From contig JAIERW010000034.1 in NCBI GenBank assembly GCA_019746485.1, positions 1-37,882 of the forward strand: a stretch of DNA of 37,882 nt. Reading direction: 5' to 3'. Below are positions 7,224-15,173 of this stretch, piece by piece (the stretch's first letter is position 1; each line of letters begins with the position of its first letter). Position numbers and translations under genes: made by a program. Source of the DNA: Candidatus Babeliales bacterium (GTDB lineage Bacteria > Babelota > Babeliae > Babelales > RVW-14). The notes beneath the pieces were generated by a model. The model saw nothing but the letters and a program-made list of their open reading frames with translations. It did no database searches and was not told the DNA's origin.

Positions 7224-10112
7224 ATGAGTGAAGAAAACAAGAACAAGAATCCCTTTCAAGAAACGCTCAACCTCCCTTGCACCGAATTTTCAATTCGTGC
7301 AAACGCTCATGAAAAAGAACCAGAAATTATTAGCCGCTGGAAAAGGGATGATATTTATAGCGCAACAATGAATGTGCATGAAAACGGTAAGAAATTTATC
7401 TTTCACGATGGCCCGCCGTATTCCAACGGCCACATCCACTTGGGTACCGCGTTTAACAAAATTTTGAAAGATATTGTTTGCAAATCCAAACGCATGGCCG
7501 GCTTTCACGTGCCGATAACCCCAGGTTGGGACTGCCACGGCTTGCCAATTGAGCTCAAAGTTACTACTGAACTTGGCTTGGAAGATAAAAAAGAAACCAT
7601 CGACCGCAAGACATTTAAAAAACTGTGTCGCGACTACGCAAGCAAATGGATTGATGTCCAACGCGAAGAATTTAAAAACCTGGGCGTTATGTTTGACTGG
7701 GATAATCCGTATACCACCATGCAAACTCCCTACGAAGCTTCCATTCTTGAATCACTTGCTACATTTGTAGAAAAAGGATTTATTGAGCGCAAAGGTAAAA
7801 CGGTGCCATGGTGTGCCTCATGCCAAACCGTTTTGGCAACAGCTGAAATTGAATACAAAGATAAAAAAGATCCTTCGTGCTACGTCCTGTTCCCACTCGC
7901 CGATGAACTGGCACGTAAAACATTCCCGTTTGCGTTTGAACAAAACCCAACATTGAAGACAATTGGTTTTCTTGCCTGGACGACCACGCCATGGACAATT
8001 CCATTGAACCGTGCCCTTGTACTTCATCCAACAGCTACCTACGCGGTCCTTGCAGGTCCGGACAATGTTGGTTTTATTGTTGCCAAAGAACTTGCCAGCA
8101 AAGTATGTAAAGAATTGGGACTTGAACAGAAAGAACTAGCAGAATTTGACCCAGTAATTTTTAAAGGCAAGGCTGCCAACAGCCCACTGATTGACCATCA
8201 AGAATCAAAAATAGTGCTCGACGACTCAGTACTGCTGGGCGACGGTACCGCTTGCGTCCACTCAGCTCCCGGCTGTGGACCAGAGGACTATGTGGTCGGT
8301 ATTAAAAATGGGCTAGAAATATTCTCGCCACTTTCAGCCAGCGGCACGTACACGGCCGACGTTGTACCTGCCTCGCTTGCCGGCATGCCAATTACCGACG
8401 GCCAGTGGGCCGTTCTTAAAATGCTTAAAGAACGAGGCACCTTGTTGCACAAAGGTTCTATAAACCACTCGTTCCCTCATTGCTGGCGCTGCCGTAACCC
8501 GCTCATGTTCCGGGCAACTGACCAGTGGTTTTGTAACCTGCAACAACATGACTTAGTTAAAAAGACCGTTCAAGAAATTAATGAACGCATAACCTTTGTT
8601 CCTGCTTGGGGCAAGGAGCGCCTCTTCAACTTTGTACAAAATAGAACCGAATGGTGCATCTCGCGCCAACGCCAATGGGGCGTTCCAATTACTGCGCTGC
8701 TGTGCAACGGATGCGAAACAGCCTTTGTTGATGGTGACTTTATCAGAAAAGTTGCCCAAAAAGTTGCCGAACACGGCGTTGAATATTGGGACAATGTAAT
8801 GATTCATGACCTTAAAAGGGATGGCATACTGCCCGCAGCTTTTGCATGCAAATCTTGCGGCAACGCCGATCTAGAAAAATTCAGACAAGAGCGCGACATC
8901 TTGGACGTGTGGTTTGACTCTGGGGTAAGCCACTACGCCGTGCTTGAAAAAAACAAGCAGCTGGGCTTCCCTGCCGACCTGTACCTTGAAGGTTCAGACC
9001 AACACCGTGGGTGGTTTCAAAGCTCGCTGCTCTCGTCAATGGTTATTAATGATGTAACGTGTACCAAAACCTTCTTGACGCACGGCTACGTGGTAGACAA
9101 AAACCGCCACAAAATGTCCAAGTCAGTTGGTAATGTGGTAGCCCCTGATGATGTCATTAAACAGTACAGCCGCGATATCTTGCGCCTCTGGGTTGGTGCT
9201 ACCGACTTTTCGGGTGACATTGTAATGTCGGACACACTACTTAAAAACATTGCAGAAGTGTACCGCAAGATCCGCAACACCTGCCGCTTTATGATCTCAA
9301 ACTTGTATGACTTTGATATGAGCAAAGACGCACTCGCTCTCAACAAGCTATGCAAAATAGATCAATATATCTTGACCCGCTTGTACGAACTTGAAAAACA
9401 GATCCGTGCCTGCTACGAGAGCTATGACCTGACGGGCGTGGTGCGCGCACTGAGTAATTTCTGTACCAATGATCTGAGCTCAATGTACTTAGATATTGTG
9501 AAAGACCGGCTGTATGTTGAACAAGCGGATGGCCGTCTGCGCCGCTCATGCCAAACTGCGGTTTATTATATTTTGAATACGCTTACCCATCTCATGGCGC
9601 CCATCATGTCATTTTTGGCAGAAGAGGTTTCGGACCATTACCAAAAAGATAAAAAAGCTTCGATTCATTTGAGTACGTTTGTGTCACTCAAAGATATTGA
9701 AAAAATAAATACCGATGCCAAAGTTTGGAAGCTGTTGGAAGAGATCCGTGACGTGGTGCTCAAGTCTCTTGAAGAGAAACGCCAAGCGGGCACCATCAAG
9801 CACTCGCTTGAAGCACGCTTAGAGCTGTATTTTGAATCAGATGCCGACCAGGTACATGAGCTTAAACACTTTATTGATGAGCTTGCGCGCACCGAAGATG
9901 CAACGCGTTTCTTGAAAGATTGGTTCATTGTCTCGCAAGTTAAATTTGTATCAAATGTTCAAGGTCTTGAACAATCTACGCTGCCGTGGGTTTACCTGAA
10001 AGCCGATCATGCGCTTGGTATTAAATGCCAACGCTGCTGGCAGTGGGACGATGCTGCTGCTGTGCAAGATGGGCTTTTGTGCGTGCGGTGCACAGAGCTT
10101 TTGAAGAAATAA
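7224..10112 (+). CDS. ileS: Isoleucyl-tRNA synthetase
   Basis: Cytoplasmic class I aminoacyl-tRNA synthetase that charges tRNA-Ile. The HIGH motif is HIHLG at residues 70-74 within GPPYSNGHIHLGTAFNKIL, and KMSKS is at 630-634. The editing (CP1) domain has the expected TTTPWTIPLNRAL segment. The catalytic-core strings WDCHGLPIE and DVWFDSG are intact. A C-terminal zinc knuckle has Cys at 935, 938, 953 and 956 (CQRCW then CVRC), as in the bacterial type. The full length of 962 residues is near the usual 930-960. The start at 7224 is preceded by GAGGAA. It appears monocistronic, with its own terminator. It is somewhat richer in G+C than the neighbouring secreted-protein genes, as expected for a conserved, highly expressed gene. 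Confidence 0.98.
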   Translation: MSEENKNKNPFQETLNLPCTEFSIRANAHEKEPEIISRWKRDDIYSATMNVHENGKKFIFHDGPPYSNGHIHLGTAFNKILKDIVCKSKRMAGFHVPITPGWDCHGLPIELKVTTELGLEDKKETIDRKTFKKLCRDYASKWIDVQREEFKNLGVMFDWDNPYTTMQTPYEASILESLATFVEKGFIERKGKTVPWCASCQTVLATAEIEYKDKKDPSCYVLFPLADELARKTFPFAFEQNPTLKTIGFLAWTTTPWTIPLNRALVLHPTATYAVLAGPDNVGFIVAKELASKVCKELGLEQKELAEFDPVIFKGKAANSPLIDHQESKIVLDDSVLLGDGTACVHSAPGCGPEDYVVGIKNGLEIFSPLSASGTYTADVVPASLAGMPITDGQWAVLKMLKERGTLLHKGSINHSFPHCWRCRNPLMFRATDQWFCNLQQHDLVKKTVQEINERITFVPAWGKERLFNFVQNRTEWCISRQRQWGVPITALLCNGCETAFVDGDFIRKVAQKVAEHGVEYWDNVMIHDLKRDGILPAAFACKSCGNADLEKFRQERDILDVWFDSGVSHYAVLEKNKQLGFPADLYLEGSDQHRGWFQSSLLSSMVINDVTCTKTFLTHGYVVDKNRHKMSKSVGNVVAPDDVIKQYSRDILRLWVGATDFSGDIVMSDTLLKNIAEVYRKIRNTCRFMISNLYDFDMSKDALALNKLCKIDQYILTRLYELEKQIRACYESYDLTGVVRALSNFCTNDLSSMYLDIVKDRLYVEQADGRLRRSCQTAVYYILNTLTHLMAPIMSFLAEEVSDHYQKDKKASIHLSTFVSLKDIEKINTDAKVWKLLEEIRDVVLKSLEEKRQAGTIKHSLEARLELYFESDADQVHELKHFIDELARTEDATRFLKDWFIVSQVKFVSNVQGLEQSTLPWVYLKADHALGIKCQRCWQWDDAAAVQDGLLCVRCTELLKK

Positions 10113-10120
10113 CAAAAAAA

Positions 10121-10157
10121 GAGCGAGGCGCTGTTTTACAGCGCCTCGCTCTTTTTT
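10121..10157. terminator. Bidirectional terminator between ileS and the ankyrin operon
   Basis: GAGCGAGGCGCTGT (10121-10134) pairs perfectly with ACAGCGCCTCGCTC (10138-10151) around a TTT loop. Seven A precede the stem and six T follow it, so it can stop ileS on the plus strand and the ankyrin operon on the minus strand. Confidence 0.93.
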
Positions 10158-10172
10158 ATTTTGCTTAATTTA

Positions 10173-10676
10173 TTAACGTTGGCGTTTTAACATACGGCTT
10201 GAGCTTGATGAAGATGAAGATCGTTTGCTTCTTGTGTGATTTGTTTCATTATCAAAGTCATCATCAGTAAGCTTTTCTTGTCTTGTCGATTCGATTGCAA
10301 GTAATTGTCCTATTGCTTTGTAACCCCTTTCCATAGCCCAGCGAAGAGGGGTTTTGCCGTCTTCGTCTTTTACGTTTGGGTCAGCACGATAGTCCAAAAG
10401 CAATTCTACCATTTCTTTATTATTATTTGCGGTAGCTTCATGCAGAGGAGTCCAACCATCTTCGTCTAGTGCGTTTACATTTGCGCCAGCTTTAATACAC
10501 TGTGTTGCTTTTTCTTTGTTGCCATTTCTTACAGCACAAAGAAGAATGTAGTCTTTTTCTTCTTGTGTAAATTTCTCAATTGAACTTGATGAGCCTGAGC
10601 TTGAGCTTGCAGCAGGCATCGCTTTGGCTGTTAAAGCCAATGTGAATACAAAAAATAGTCCTATAAATTTCTTCAT
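10173..10676 (-). CDS. Small secreted ankyrin-repeat protein
   Basis: 167 residues. Signal peptide MKKFIGLFFVFTLALTAKA, followed by MPAASSSSGSSSS. About three ankyrin repeats span residues 39-131, with consensus DGWTPLHEATANNNKEMVELLL and DGKTPLRWAMERGYKAIGQLL. The tail has two basic clusters around a serine run (RSKR, then LKRQR at the very end), resembling a bipartite nuclear localisation signal. It is last in a three-gene operon, 32 nt after the 812-residue ankyrin gene, with AGAGGT before the ATG and the bidirectional terminator after it. Ankyrin repeats bind proteins; the partner is unknown. It lacks the WSVSxEELD C-terminus of the other two operon members. Confidence 0.88.
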   Translation of the reverse strand: MKKFIGLFFVFTLALTAKAMPAASSSSGSSSSIEKFTQEEKDYILLCAVRNGNKEKATQCIKAGANVNALDEDGWTPLHEATANNNKEMVELLLDYRADPNVKDEDGKTPLRWAMERGYKAIGQLLAIESTRQEKLTDDDFDNETNHTRSKRSSSSSSSSRMLKRQR

Positions 10677-10741
10677 GATATAACCTCTTTTTTTAAATTA
10701 TTTTTTCGTTAATCAAGTTCTTCGGCAGAAACGCTCCATGG
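10606..10741. repeat. Gene-boundary repeat, copy 1
   Basis: A 136-nt block covering the signal-peptide codons of the 10173 gene, the 32-nt spacer with its ribosome-binding site, and the last codons of the 10709 gene. It aligns without gaps to 13077-13212 with 9 differences by my count (about 93% identity), while the gene interiors are far more diverged. Confidence 0.88.
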
Positions 10742-13147
10742 TTTTGCTGGATCCAACAAATCAATAATGGCTTTTCTGCATACTACAAAGCCTGGCGTTG
10801 CTTCAGTATTAAGTCTTGCAGCCAGATCGGCAGGCGTTTCGCCACGGTTGTTGCGTAGTTGTTTATTGGCGCCACTATCTAAAAGTAGGCAAATCATACG
10901 CTCTGAAAGACTATGTCTGTTTTTTAAATCAGTCATTAATTCTTCTTCAGATTCATTTTCTTCTTTTAAGATATCTCTTATGAAATTGTAGTGTTCATAC
11001 TGTGGGTTAGCAGCAAGGCGAACGGCTGCGTGCAGTGGAGTTTCTCCATTGCTGTCTAGAGCGTTAACGCTATAATCGCGAGATATTAACCTTATCGCTT
11101 GTATCATGTCCCCATTTTTTATTGCGTCATGAAGTTGGGTTGGTTCATAATTAATTTCTAAAATGTGGGGAGTTTGTATTTGTTCTGGCTCTTCAGTTCT
11201 TGTTCTCTTTCTGCTCGATGTTAGAAATGTGCTTGTCGTTGAGCTTGAGCTTGGAGTTGGAGCTGGTGAGCTAGTATTTGGTGCATCATCGGCGCTGCAA
11301 ATGTCATCATCGTCAAGTTTATTATCATCTGAGATGTATGTTAGCTCTGGTAGTAAGTTTTGTAGCAATAAGTTTGAATCTGCGCTTGTTTGCGCATTGT
11401 TGGTACATTGACGCTTTGCTGGTTGCAAAAAATCAAGAAGAAACTTAGGTTTCAATAAATCAATAACCCACTCAGGACGTCCAAACATACGCGCTAAGCC
11501 GTAGGCGTTATTGTCTATGCAACTAATGCCGTATTTAAGAAGTAGCTCAATCGCCTCAATGTTATTACTTTCTATAGCTTGGTAAAGAGCTGCTGCACTG
11601 AGAATAGTAGCCCTTTTGTCATCAAGAAGCGTATTTATGCTGGTAAGGTAACCATTGCGAATAGCGAAGAAAAGACATCTTTCGTAAGTGTATTGCTTGA
11701 TATCAAGATCTAGAATTTCTTTGATTTTTGATTCATTCTCCTCACCAATAGCATTAATAAGCAGATTCTCGTGTATGGCTGGTTTTTTAGGATCATGTTT
11801 GAAGGCCATCTCAAAAATTCCCATGCCATCAATGAGTGTGGAAGTTCTCAAAACGAGTGTTTTGATAGAGCCCATCGCTACTGGAGCAAGCAGGCGAATG
11901 ATATCTTGAGAGTAAGATTCTCGCTGTGCATAACATGCTGCAGTTAGGCCATATGTATCTTGTATGCTTGAATCGGCTCCTTTTTCCATGAGAAGCTTAA
12001 TGATCTCTTCTCCTCCTTGGTTTTGACAAGCAAAGTGAAGAGCGGTTTTTTTGTACCTATCTTGTTGGTTAATAATAGTAGAATTCATAGATGGATGATT
12101 GAGTAACATTTTTATTGTTTTTAATTGGTGGTCAAAGGCTGCAAACATAAGAGGGTTTGCCGTGTGGATGTCGGGGCTACTGAGTCCGCCACGAGAACTA
12201 AGTTCGACGGTATTTGGATTACTAATAATAATATTTGGCTGTCTTAGTAGTATTTCAATAATTTTTATATTTCTTTCATCTGCAGCTAAACAAAGAGCAG
12301 TAGGATATTGATAAAATTTTTTCTTTTCCTTAGCATTAACATCAATGTCTTGCTCATCAATCAGTTCTTGTACTGCTTGTGCATCACCACGATGTACGGC
12401 TTTAAAGAAGAGCTCTGTTTTTCTTTTGTTTAAGGCTTCTTCGGCAAATGTTGCTAATACTGGTGATTCGCTTGATGCTATTATCTGATTAAGTTTTGAT
12501 TTCTTTTTTTCTATTAGTTTACTTTCAAAACTTTTGCCTGGTAACCTTAATCTCTGTTCCGGTGTGCTTGGTTCTAGTAAATTAATCATTTCTTGAGAGC
12601 GACCAAGTCTTTTGGCCATTTCTACTGGAGTTTCGTTTATTTCCTTATACTCAGATTTAAACAAGCCTTCCGCCTTACGTTTTTTCTTAGCGCCTTTGAT
12701 AAGTAAAAGCTTTATATATTCAAGATTGTTAAGAGAAACAGCACGGTGGAGAGGAGTCAAGTTATCTTTAGCACGTTCGTCTACATCGATGCGTTCATGG
12801 TTAAGAAGTATTTCTATCATCTCGGTATTTTGATAGCGCATTGCTGTATGAAGTGGATAATAATCTCCAGAAAAATCATCTCTATAATAATACGTAACTT
12901 GATATCCTTGTGCGAATAAATCTTTAACTTTTTCTGAGTCGTTAGCGTTAACTGCCGACATAAAATCCGCGTGACTGGGCTTTTTGTTTGTTGCTGACTT
13001 TTTTCCTGGCAGCCATGACGATACTACAGTAAGTGCGCGGGACAGCCTGCCTTGTTGGTTGTCGTTCGCCTTCGAACTTGCAGCAGGCATTGCATTGGCA
13101 GTTAAAGCCAAGCTAAATACAAAAAATAGTCTTATAAATTTCTTCAT
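10709..13147 (-). CDS. Large secreted multi-ankyrin protein
   Basis: 812 residues with signal peptide MKKFIRLFFVFSLALTANA then MPAASS. Ankyrin repeats occur in at least four blocks: about residues 55-195, 245-420, 450-570 and 665-805. They are separated by Ser/Thr/Asp-rich linkers. Good repeat matches include LTPLHRAVSLNNLEYIKLLL, KKTALHFACQ and GETPLHAAVRLA. The linker at about 600-660 has serine runs and basic SSRKRTRTEE. The C-terminus is KPWSVSAEELD, almost the same as the upstream gene. Second in the operon, with AGAGGT upstream of the ATG. Part of its linker (AKRQC.., ..QTPHILEINY) aligns to the upstream gene, which lacks the ankyrin block that follows here, so the two are mosaic relatives. 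A protein-binding, possibly host-directed role is inferred. Confidence 0.88.
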   Translation of the reverse strand: MKKFIRLFFVFSLALTANAMPAASSKANDNQQGRLSRALTVVSSWLPGKKSATNKKPSHADFMSAVNANDSEKVKDLFAQGYQVTYYYRDDFSGDYYPLHTAMRYQNTEMIEILLNHERIDVDERAKDNLTPLHRAVSLNNLEYIKLLLIKGAKKKRKAEGLFKSEYKEINETPVEMAKRLGRSQEMINLLEPSTPEQRLRLPGKSFESKLIEKKKSKLNQIIASSESPVLATFAEEALNKRKTELFFKAVHRGDAQAVQELIDEQDIDVNAKEKKKFYQYPTALCLAADERNIKIIEILLRQPNIIISNPNTVELSSRGGLSSPDIHTANPLMFAAFDHQLKTIKMLLNHPSMNSTIINQQDRYKKTALHFACQNQGGEEIIKLLMEKGADSSIQDTYGLTAACYAQRESYSQDIIRLLAPVAMGSIKTLVLRTSTLIDGMGIFEMAFKHDPKKPAIHENLLINAIGEENESKIKEILDLDIKQYTYERCLFFAIRNGYLTSINTLLDDKRATILSAAALYQAIESNNIEAIELLLKYGISCIDNNAYGLARMFGRPEWVIDLLKPKFLLDFLQPAKRQCTNNAQTSADSNLLLQNLLPELTYISDDNKLDDDDICSADDAPNTSSPAPTPSSSSTTSTFLTSSRKRTRTEEPEQIQTPHILEINYEPTQLHDAIKNGDMIQAIRLISRDYSVNALDSNGETPLHAAVRLAANPQYEHYNFIRDILKEENESEEELMTDLKNRHSLSERMICLLLDSGANKQLRNNRGETPADLAARLNTEATPGFVVCRKAIIDLLDPAKPWSVSAEELD

Positions 13148-13212
13148 GATATAACCTCTTTTTTTAAATGATTTTTTCGTTAATCAAGTTCTTCGGAAGA
13201 AACGCTCCATGG
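13077..13212. repeat. Gene-boundary repeat, copy 2
   Basis: Gapless partner of 10606-10741, offset by exactly 2471 nt. It covers the same parts: signal-peptide codons, 32-nt spacer and the terminal WSVSSEELD codons of the next gene. A shorter third copy, only the signal-peptide half, lies at the start of the 13180 gene (about 13980-14060). Confidence 0.88.
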
Positions 13213-14043
13213 CTGCGTTGGATTATCTATCCAATTGCGTACGTTTTTGTTATCAATATCGCCATAATTAATTTCTAAATTACCTAAATTGCCATAATTA
13301 ATTTCTAAAATGTAGGGAGTTTGTTCTGCTGGTGTGTGCAAGGTTGAACTTGAGCTGGTGTTTGGCAAGCTTGCAGGTACATCGGGGCCATAAATGTCAT
13401 CATCAATAAGTTCATCATTGTCTGGAAAGTCGAACAAATTTGACATCAGGCTTGGGTCTGGGCTTTGTGGGCTATTGGTGGTGCGTTGACGCTTTGTTGT
13501 TGGTGATTCCAACAAATCAATAATATCTTGGCTTTTGTTTAATCTCTTTGCTCTTTCTAGTGCTGTTTCGCCGTTTGCTGTCTTATGTTGTCTGTTAGCT
13601 CCAGCAGCAAGAAGTAAGCTAATAGTTTCGATATTGCCACAGTAAATTGCAAGTGTGAGTGCTGTTTCGCGGCTAGCACAACTGCGATCGACATAGTTAA
13701 CGTCAAAGCCTTGTGCGATAAGACTTCTTAATTCTTGTGCATCACCTTCTTCTGTGGCATAGAGAATGTCGAAATCGTAAGGTATTCGAACGGTGACGCC
13801 TAAAATTCCTGCTACTGCAGACAGCACGCAACGTCCTAGCCATGAAGCTTGTCCTAAAAAACGCTCCCGTGAGCTGATAGGAGCTGGAGCTTGTTGCTCA
13901 TTGTTTGTTGAACTCGAACTTGAGCTTGACGCAGCAGGCGCTTCATTTGAGCTACTTGACGAGCTACTTGATGAACTTGCAGCCGGCATTGCATTGGCTG
14001 TTAAAGTCAATCCGAATAAAAACATTAGTATAAATTTCTTCAT
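13180..14043 (-). CDS. Secreted ankyrin protein with poly-serine linker
   Basis: Start taken at the ATG at 14043 (287 aa): AGAGGT is correctly spaced and MKKFILMFLFGLTLTANA is a clean signal peptide. A longer frame to 14073 adds ten residues before the signal and is unlikely. After MPAASS come two serine runs, a short hydrophobic stretch (about 75-100), then about three ankyrin repeats (about 100-190). Next is a linker with KRQR and acidic/Ser stretches, then QTPYILEINY and a C-terminus TQPWSVSSEELD. Compared with the downstream 812-residue protein it has the same linker and tail but lacks the ankyrin block between them. LEINYG occurs twice, which looks like the scar of a duplication or deletion. 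First gene of the operon, behind the promoter at 14103-14130. Confidence 0.85.
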   Translation of the reverse strand: MKKFILMFLFGLTLTANAMPAASSSSSSSSSSNEAPAASSSSSSSTNNEQQAPAPISSRERFLGQASWLGRCVLSAVAGILGVTVRIPYDFDILYATEEGDAQELRSLIAQGFDVNYVDRSCASRETALTLAIYCGNIETISLLLAAGANRQHKTANGETALERAKRLNKSQDIIDLLESPTTKRQRTTNSPQSPDPSLMSNLFDFPDNDELIDDDIYGPDVPASLPNTSSSSTLHTPAEQTPYILEINYGNLGNLEINYGDIDNKNVRNWIDNPTQPWSVSSEELD

Positions 14044-14102
14044 AATTATAACCTCTTTTTTGAAAACATTCATGCAAAATTACTTTGTATTACTGCTTAA
14101 TC

Positions 14103-14130
14103 AGTATATATATTATTTTATATTTGTCAA
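14103..14130 (-). promoter_or_regulatory. Predicted promoter of the three-gene ankyrin operon
   Basis: On the minus strand a perfect TTGACA (14130-14125) is followed 16 bp later by TATACT (14108-14103). The string TTGACAAATATAAAATA is shared exactly with the promoter of the next ankyrin gene (14890-14917). Confidence 0.75.
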
Positions 14131-14203
14131 AAGGCATGCTTTTATTGCAATAAATGTGACAAAAGTGTATTTTTTTAGAGGTTTTGTATTTTTAAATAAA
14201 AAA

Positions 14204-14236
14204 GAGAGGGGCACTGCATTATGCAGTGCCCCTCTC
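14204..14236 (-). terminator. Rho-independent terminator of the 14251-14826 gene
   Basis: GAGAGGGGCACTGCA (14204-14218) pairs perfectly with TGCAGTGCCCCTCTC (14222-14236) around a 3-nt loop. On the minus strand a T-rich run follows; on the plus strand eight T also follow, so it could work both ways. Confidence 0.92.
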
Positions 14237-14250
14237 TTTTTTTTACTTAT

Positions 14251-14826
14251 TTAAGGCTGATTATTTGTGTGCAAGCGCTTTTTTGGGCTTTTGTCTTCTT
14301 CGTCTGAAGATAAATACTCTGGTAAATCATCTAAATCTGTACTTGAAGAAGAAGTTGATTTTTCATCATCATAATATTCGTTCTCAGTACAAACAACTTC
14401 TTGAGCACATTGTTGAGGTGTTTTTCCTTGAAGATCTTTTTTCGTATTACTTGCCCCAGCATCAATAAGCATTATCATCATTTCATCATGCTCTAAAATT
14501 GTTGCGATGTGAAGAGGAGTCCAGCCACAGTGCATTTCTGGTTGATTAATAAATTTCTTAAAATCGAGGTCTGAGAGGTTATGGTTTTCTAAAATGTATT
14601 TAGCTAGATCGATATCATCGTGTAAAGCGGCTACATAAAGCGCTGTTCTGCCATCTTCATCGCAGATTGTTATGTTGCTTGCATCCTTTTCAATAATTTC
14701 TATCATTTCTACTAAATCGTCATTTTGTATTGCTAATAAAAGAGTTCCTTGGTTTGGAGCCGCAGGCATAACATGAGCTGTTAAGGCCAAAGCGATTAAA
14801 AGTGAACAAAAAAAGCTTTTTTTCAT
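14251..14826 (-). CDS. Secreted ankyrin-repeat protein with acidic serine-rich tail
   Basis: 191 residues. Signal peptide MKKSFFCSLLIALALTAHV then MPAAPN, a variant of the neighbours' signal. Ankyrin repeats span about 27-145: DGRTALYVAALHDDIDLAKYIL and CGWTPLHIATILEHDEMMIMLI are good matches. The tail (about 148-185) is Asp/Glu/Ser-rich, ending in a short basic patch SPKKRLH. AAGGA precedes the ATG. It has its own promoter (14890-14917) and terminator, so it is transcribed separately from the operon downstream but shares that operon's promoter sequence. Ligand unknown. Confidence 0.87.
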   Translation of the reverse strand: MKKSFFCSLLIALALTAHVMPAAPNQGTLLLAIQNDDLVEMIEIIEKDASNITICDEDGRTALYVAALHDDIDLAKYILENHNLSDLDFKKFINQPEMHCGWTPLHIATILEHDEMMIMLIDAGASNTKKDLQGKTPQQCAQEVVCTENEYYDDEKSTSSSSTDLDDLPEYLSSDEEDKSPKKRLHTNNQP

Positions 14827-14889
14827 AGTGATTCCTTGCTTTTTGTACTGGTTTAAAGGGCTGATTTAATGTCATTATTACTATACCTA

Positions 14890-14917
14890 ATTGTAATAAA
14901 TATTTTATATTTGTCAA
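14890..14917 (-). promoter_or_regulatory. Predicted promoter of the 14251-14826 ankyrin gene
   Basis: Perfect TTGACA (14917-14912), 16-bp spacer, TACAAT (14895-14890) on the minus strand. The -35 and the first eleven spacer bases are identical to those of the 14103-14130 promoter. Confidence 0.75.
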
Positions 14918-14978
14918 GTTGTTGTGAGTAGTGTTTAAAATCTGGGAATTTGTTGTTGTTTGAATTGTTTTAAAAGCT

Positions 14979-15014
14979 AAATAAGGCCTTTTTTGTGCAA
15001 AAAGGGCCTTATTT
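14979..15014 (-). terminator. Probable terminator of the 15046-17616 operon
   Basis: AATAAGGCCTTTTTT and AAAAAGGGCCTTATT form a long AT-rich hairpin with one bulged G and a GTGC loop. It lies 32 nt beyond the stop of the last small ORF. The T tract after the stem on the minus strand is weak (AGCTTTT). Confidence 0.6.
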
Positions 15015-15045
15015 AGAAAGCAGAATCATTAAATTAAGAAGAGGG

Positions 15046-15153
15046 TTAGACCCGAAAGGTCTTTGCCAGGTACATGATCAGAAAAACAAACCCGCCCACA
15101 AATGCTACTTTGAGCAGTAAAATGCTGACAAATGCTTTTCTGATAAACTTCAT
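15046..15153 (-). CDS. 35-residue single-span membrane peptide
   Basis: This small gene starts at the ATG at 15153 and stops at TAA 15048-15046. The peptide begins MKFIRKAFVSILLLKVAF and continues with a hydrophobic segment to residue 29, ending AKTFRV. Positive residues at both ends flank one membrane helix. AAGGA with six-base spacing precedes the ATG. The start is 20 nt after the stop of the upstream gene, so the two are probably co-transcribed and coupled. A putative terminator follows. No family recognised. It could be a small membrane subunit or regulator of its operon partners; the strong ribosome-binding site is the main reason to call it real. Confidence 0.65.
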   Translation of the reverse strand: MKFIRKAFVSILLLKVAFVGGFVFLIMYLAKTFRV

Positions 15154-15173
15154 GATTAGTCCTTTTTTAAAAC

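Noticed and set aside
6868-7227. Open frame of 119 codons before ileS
   Set aside because: It runs through the hairpin repeat and both arms of the 22-bp inverted repeat, has no ribosome-binding site and no protein-like composition.
14720-14917. Minus-strand frame of 65 codons upstream of the 14251-14826 ankyrin gene
   Set aside because: It overlaps the promoter and the signal peptide in another frame, without a ribosome-binding site.
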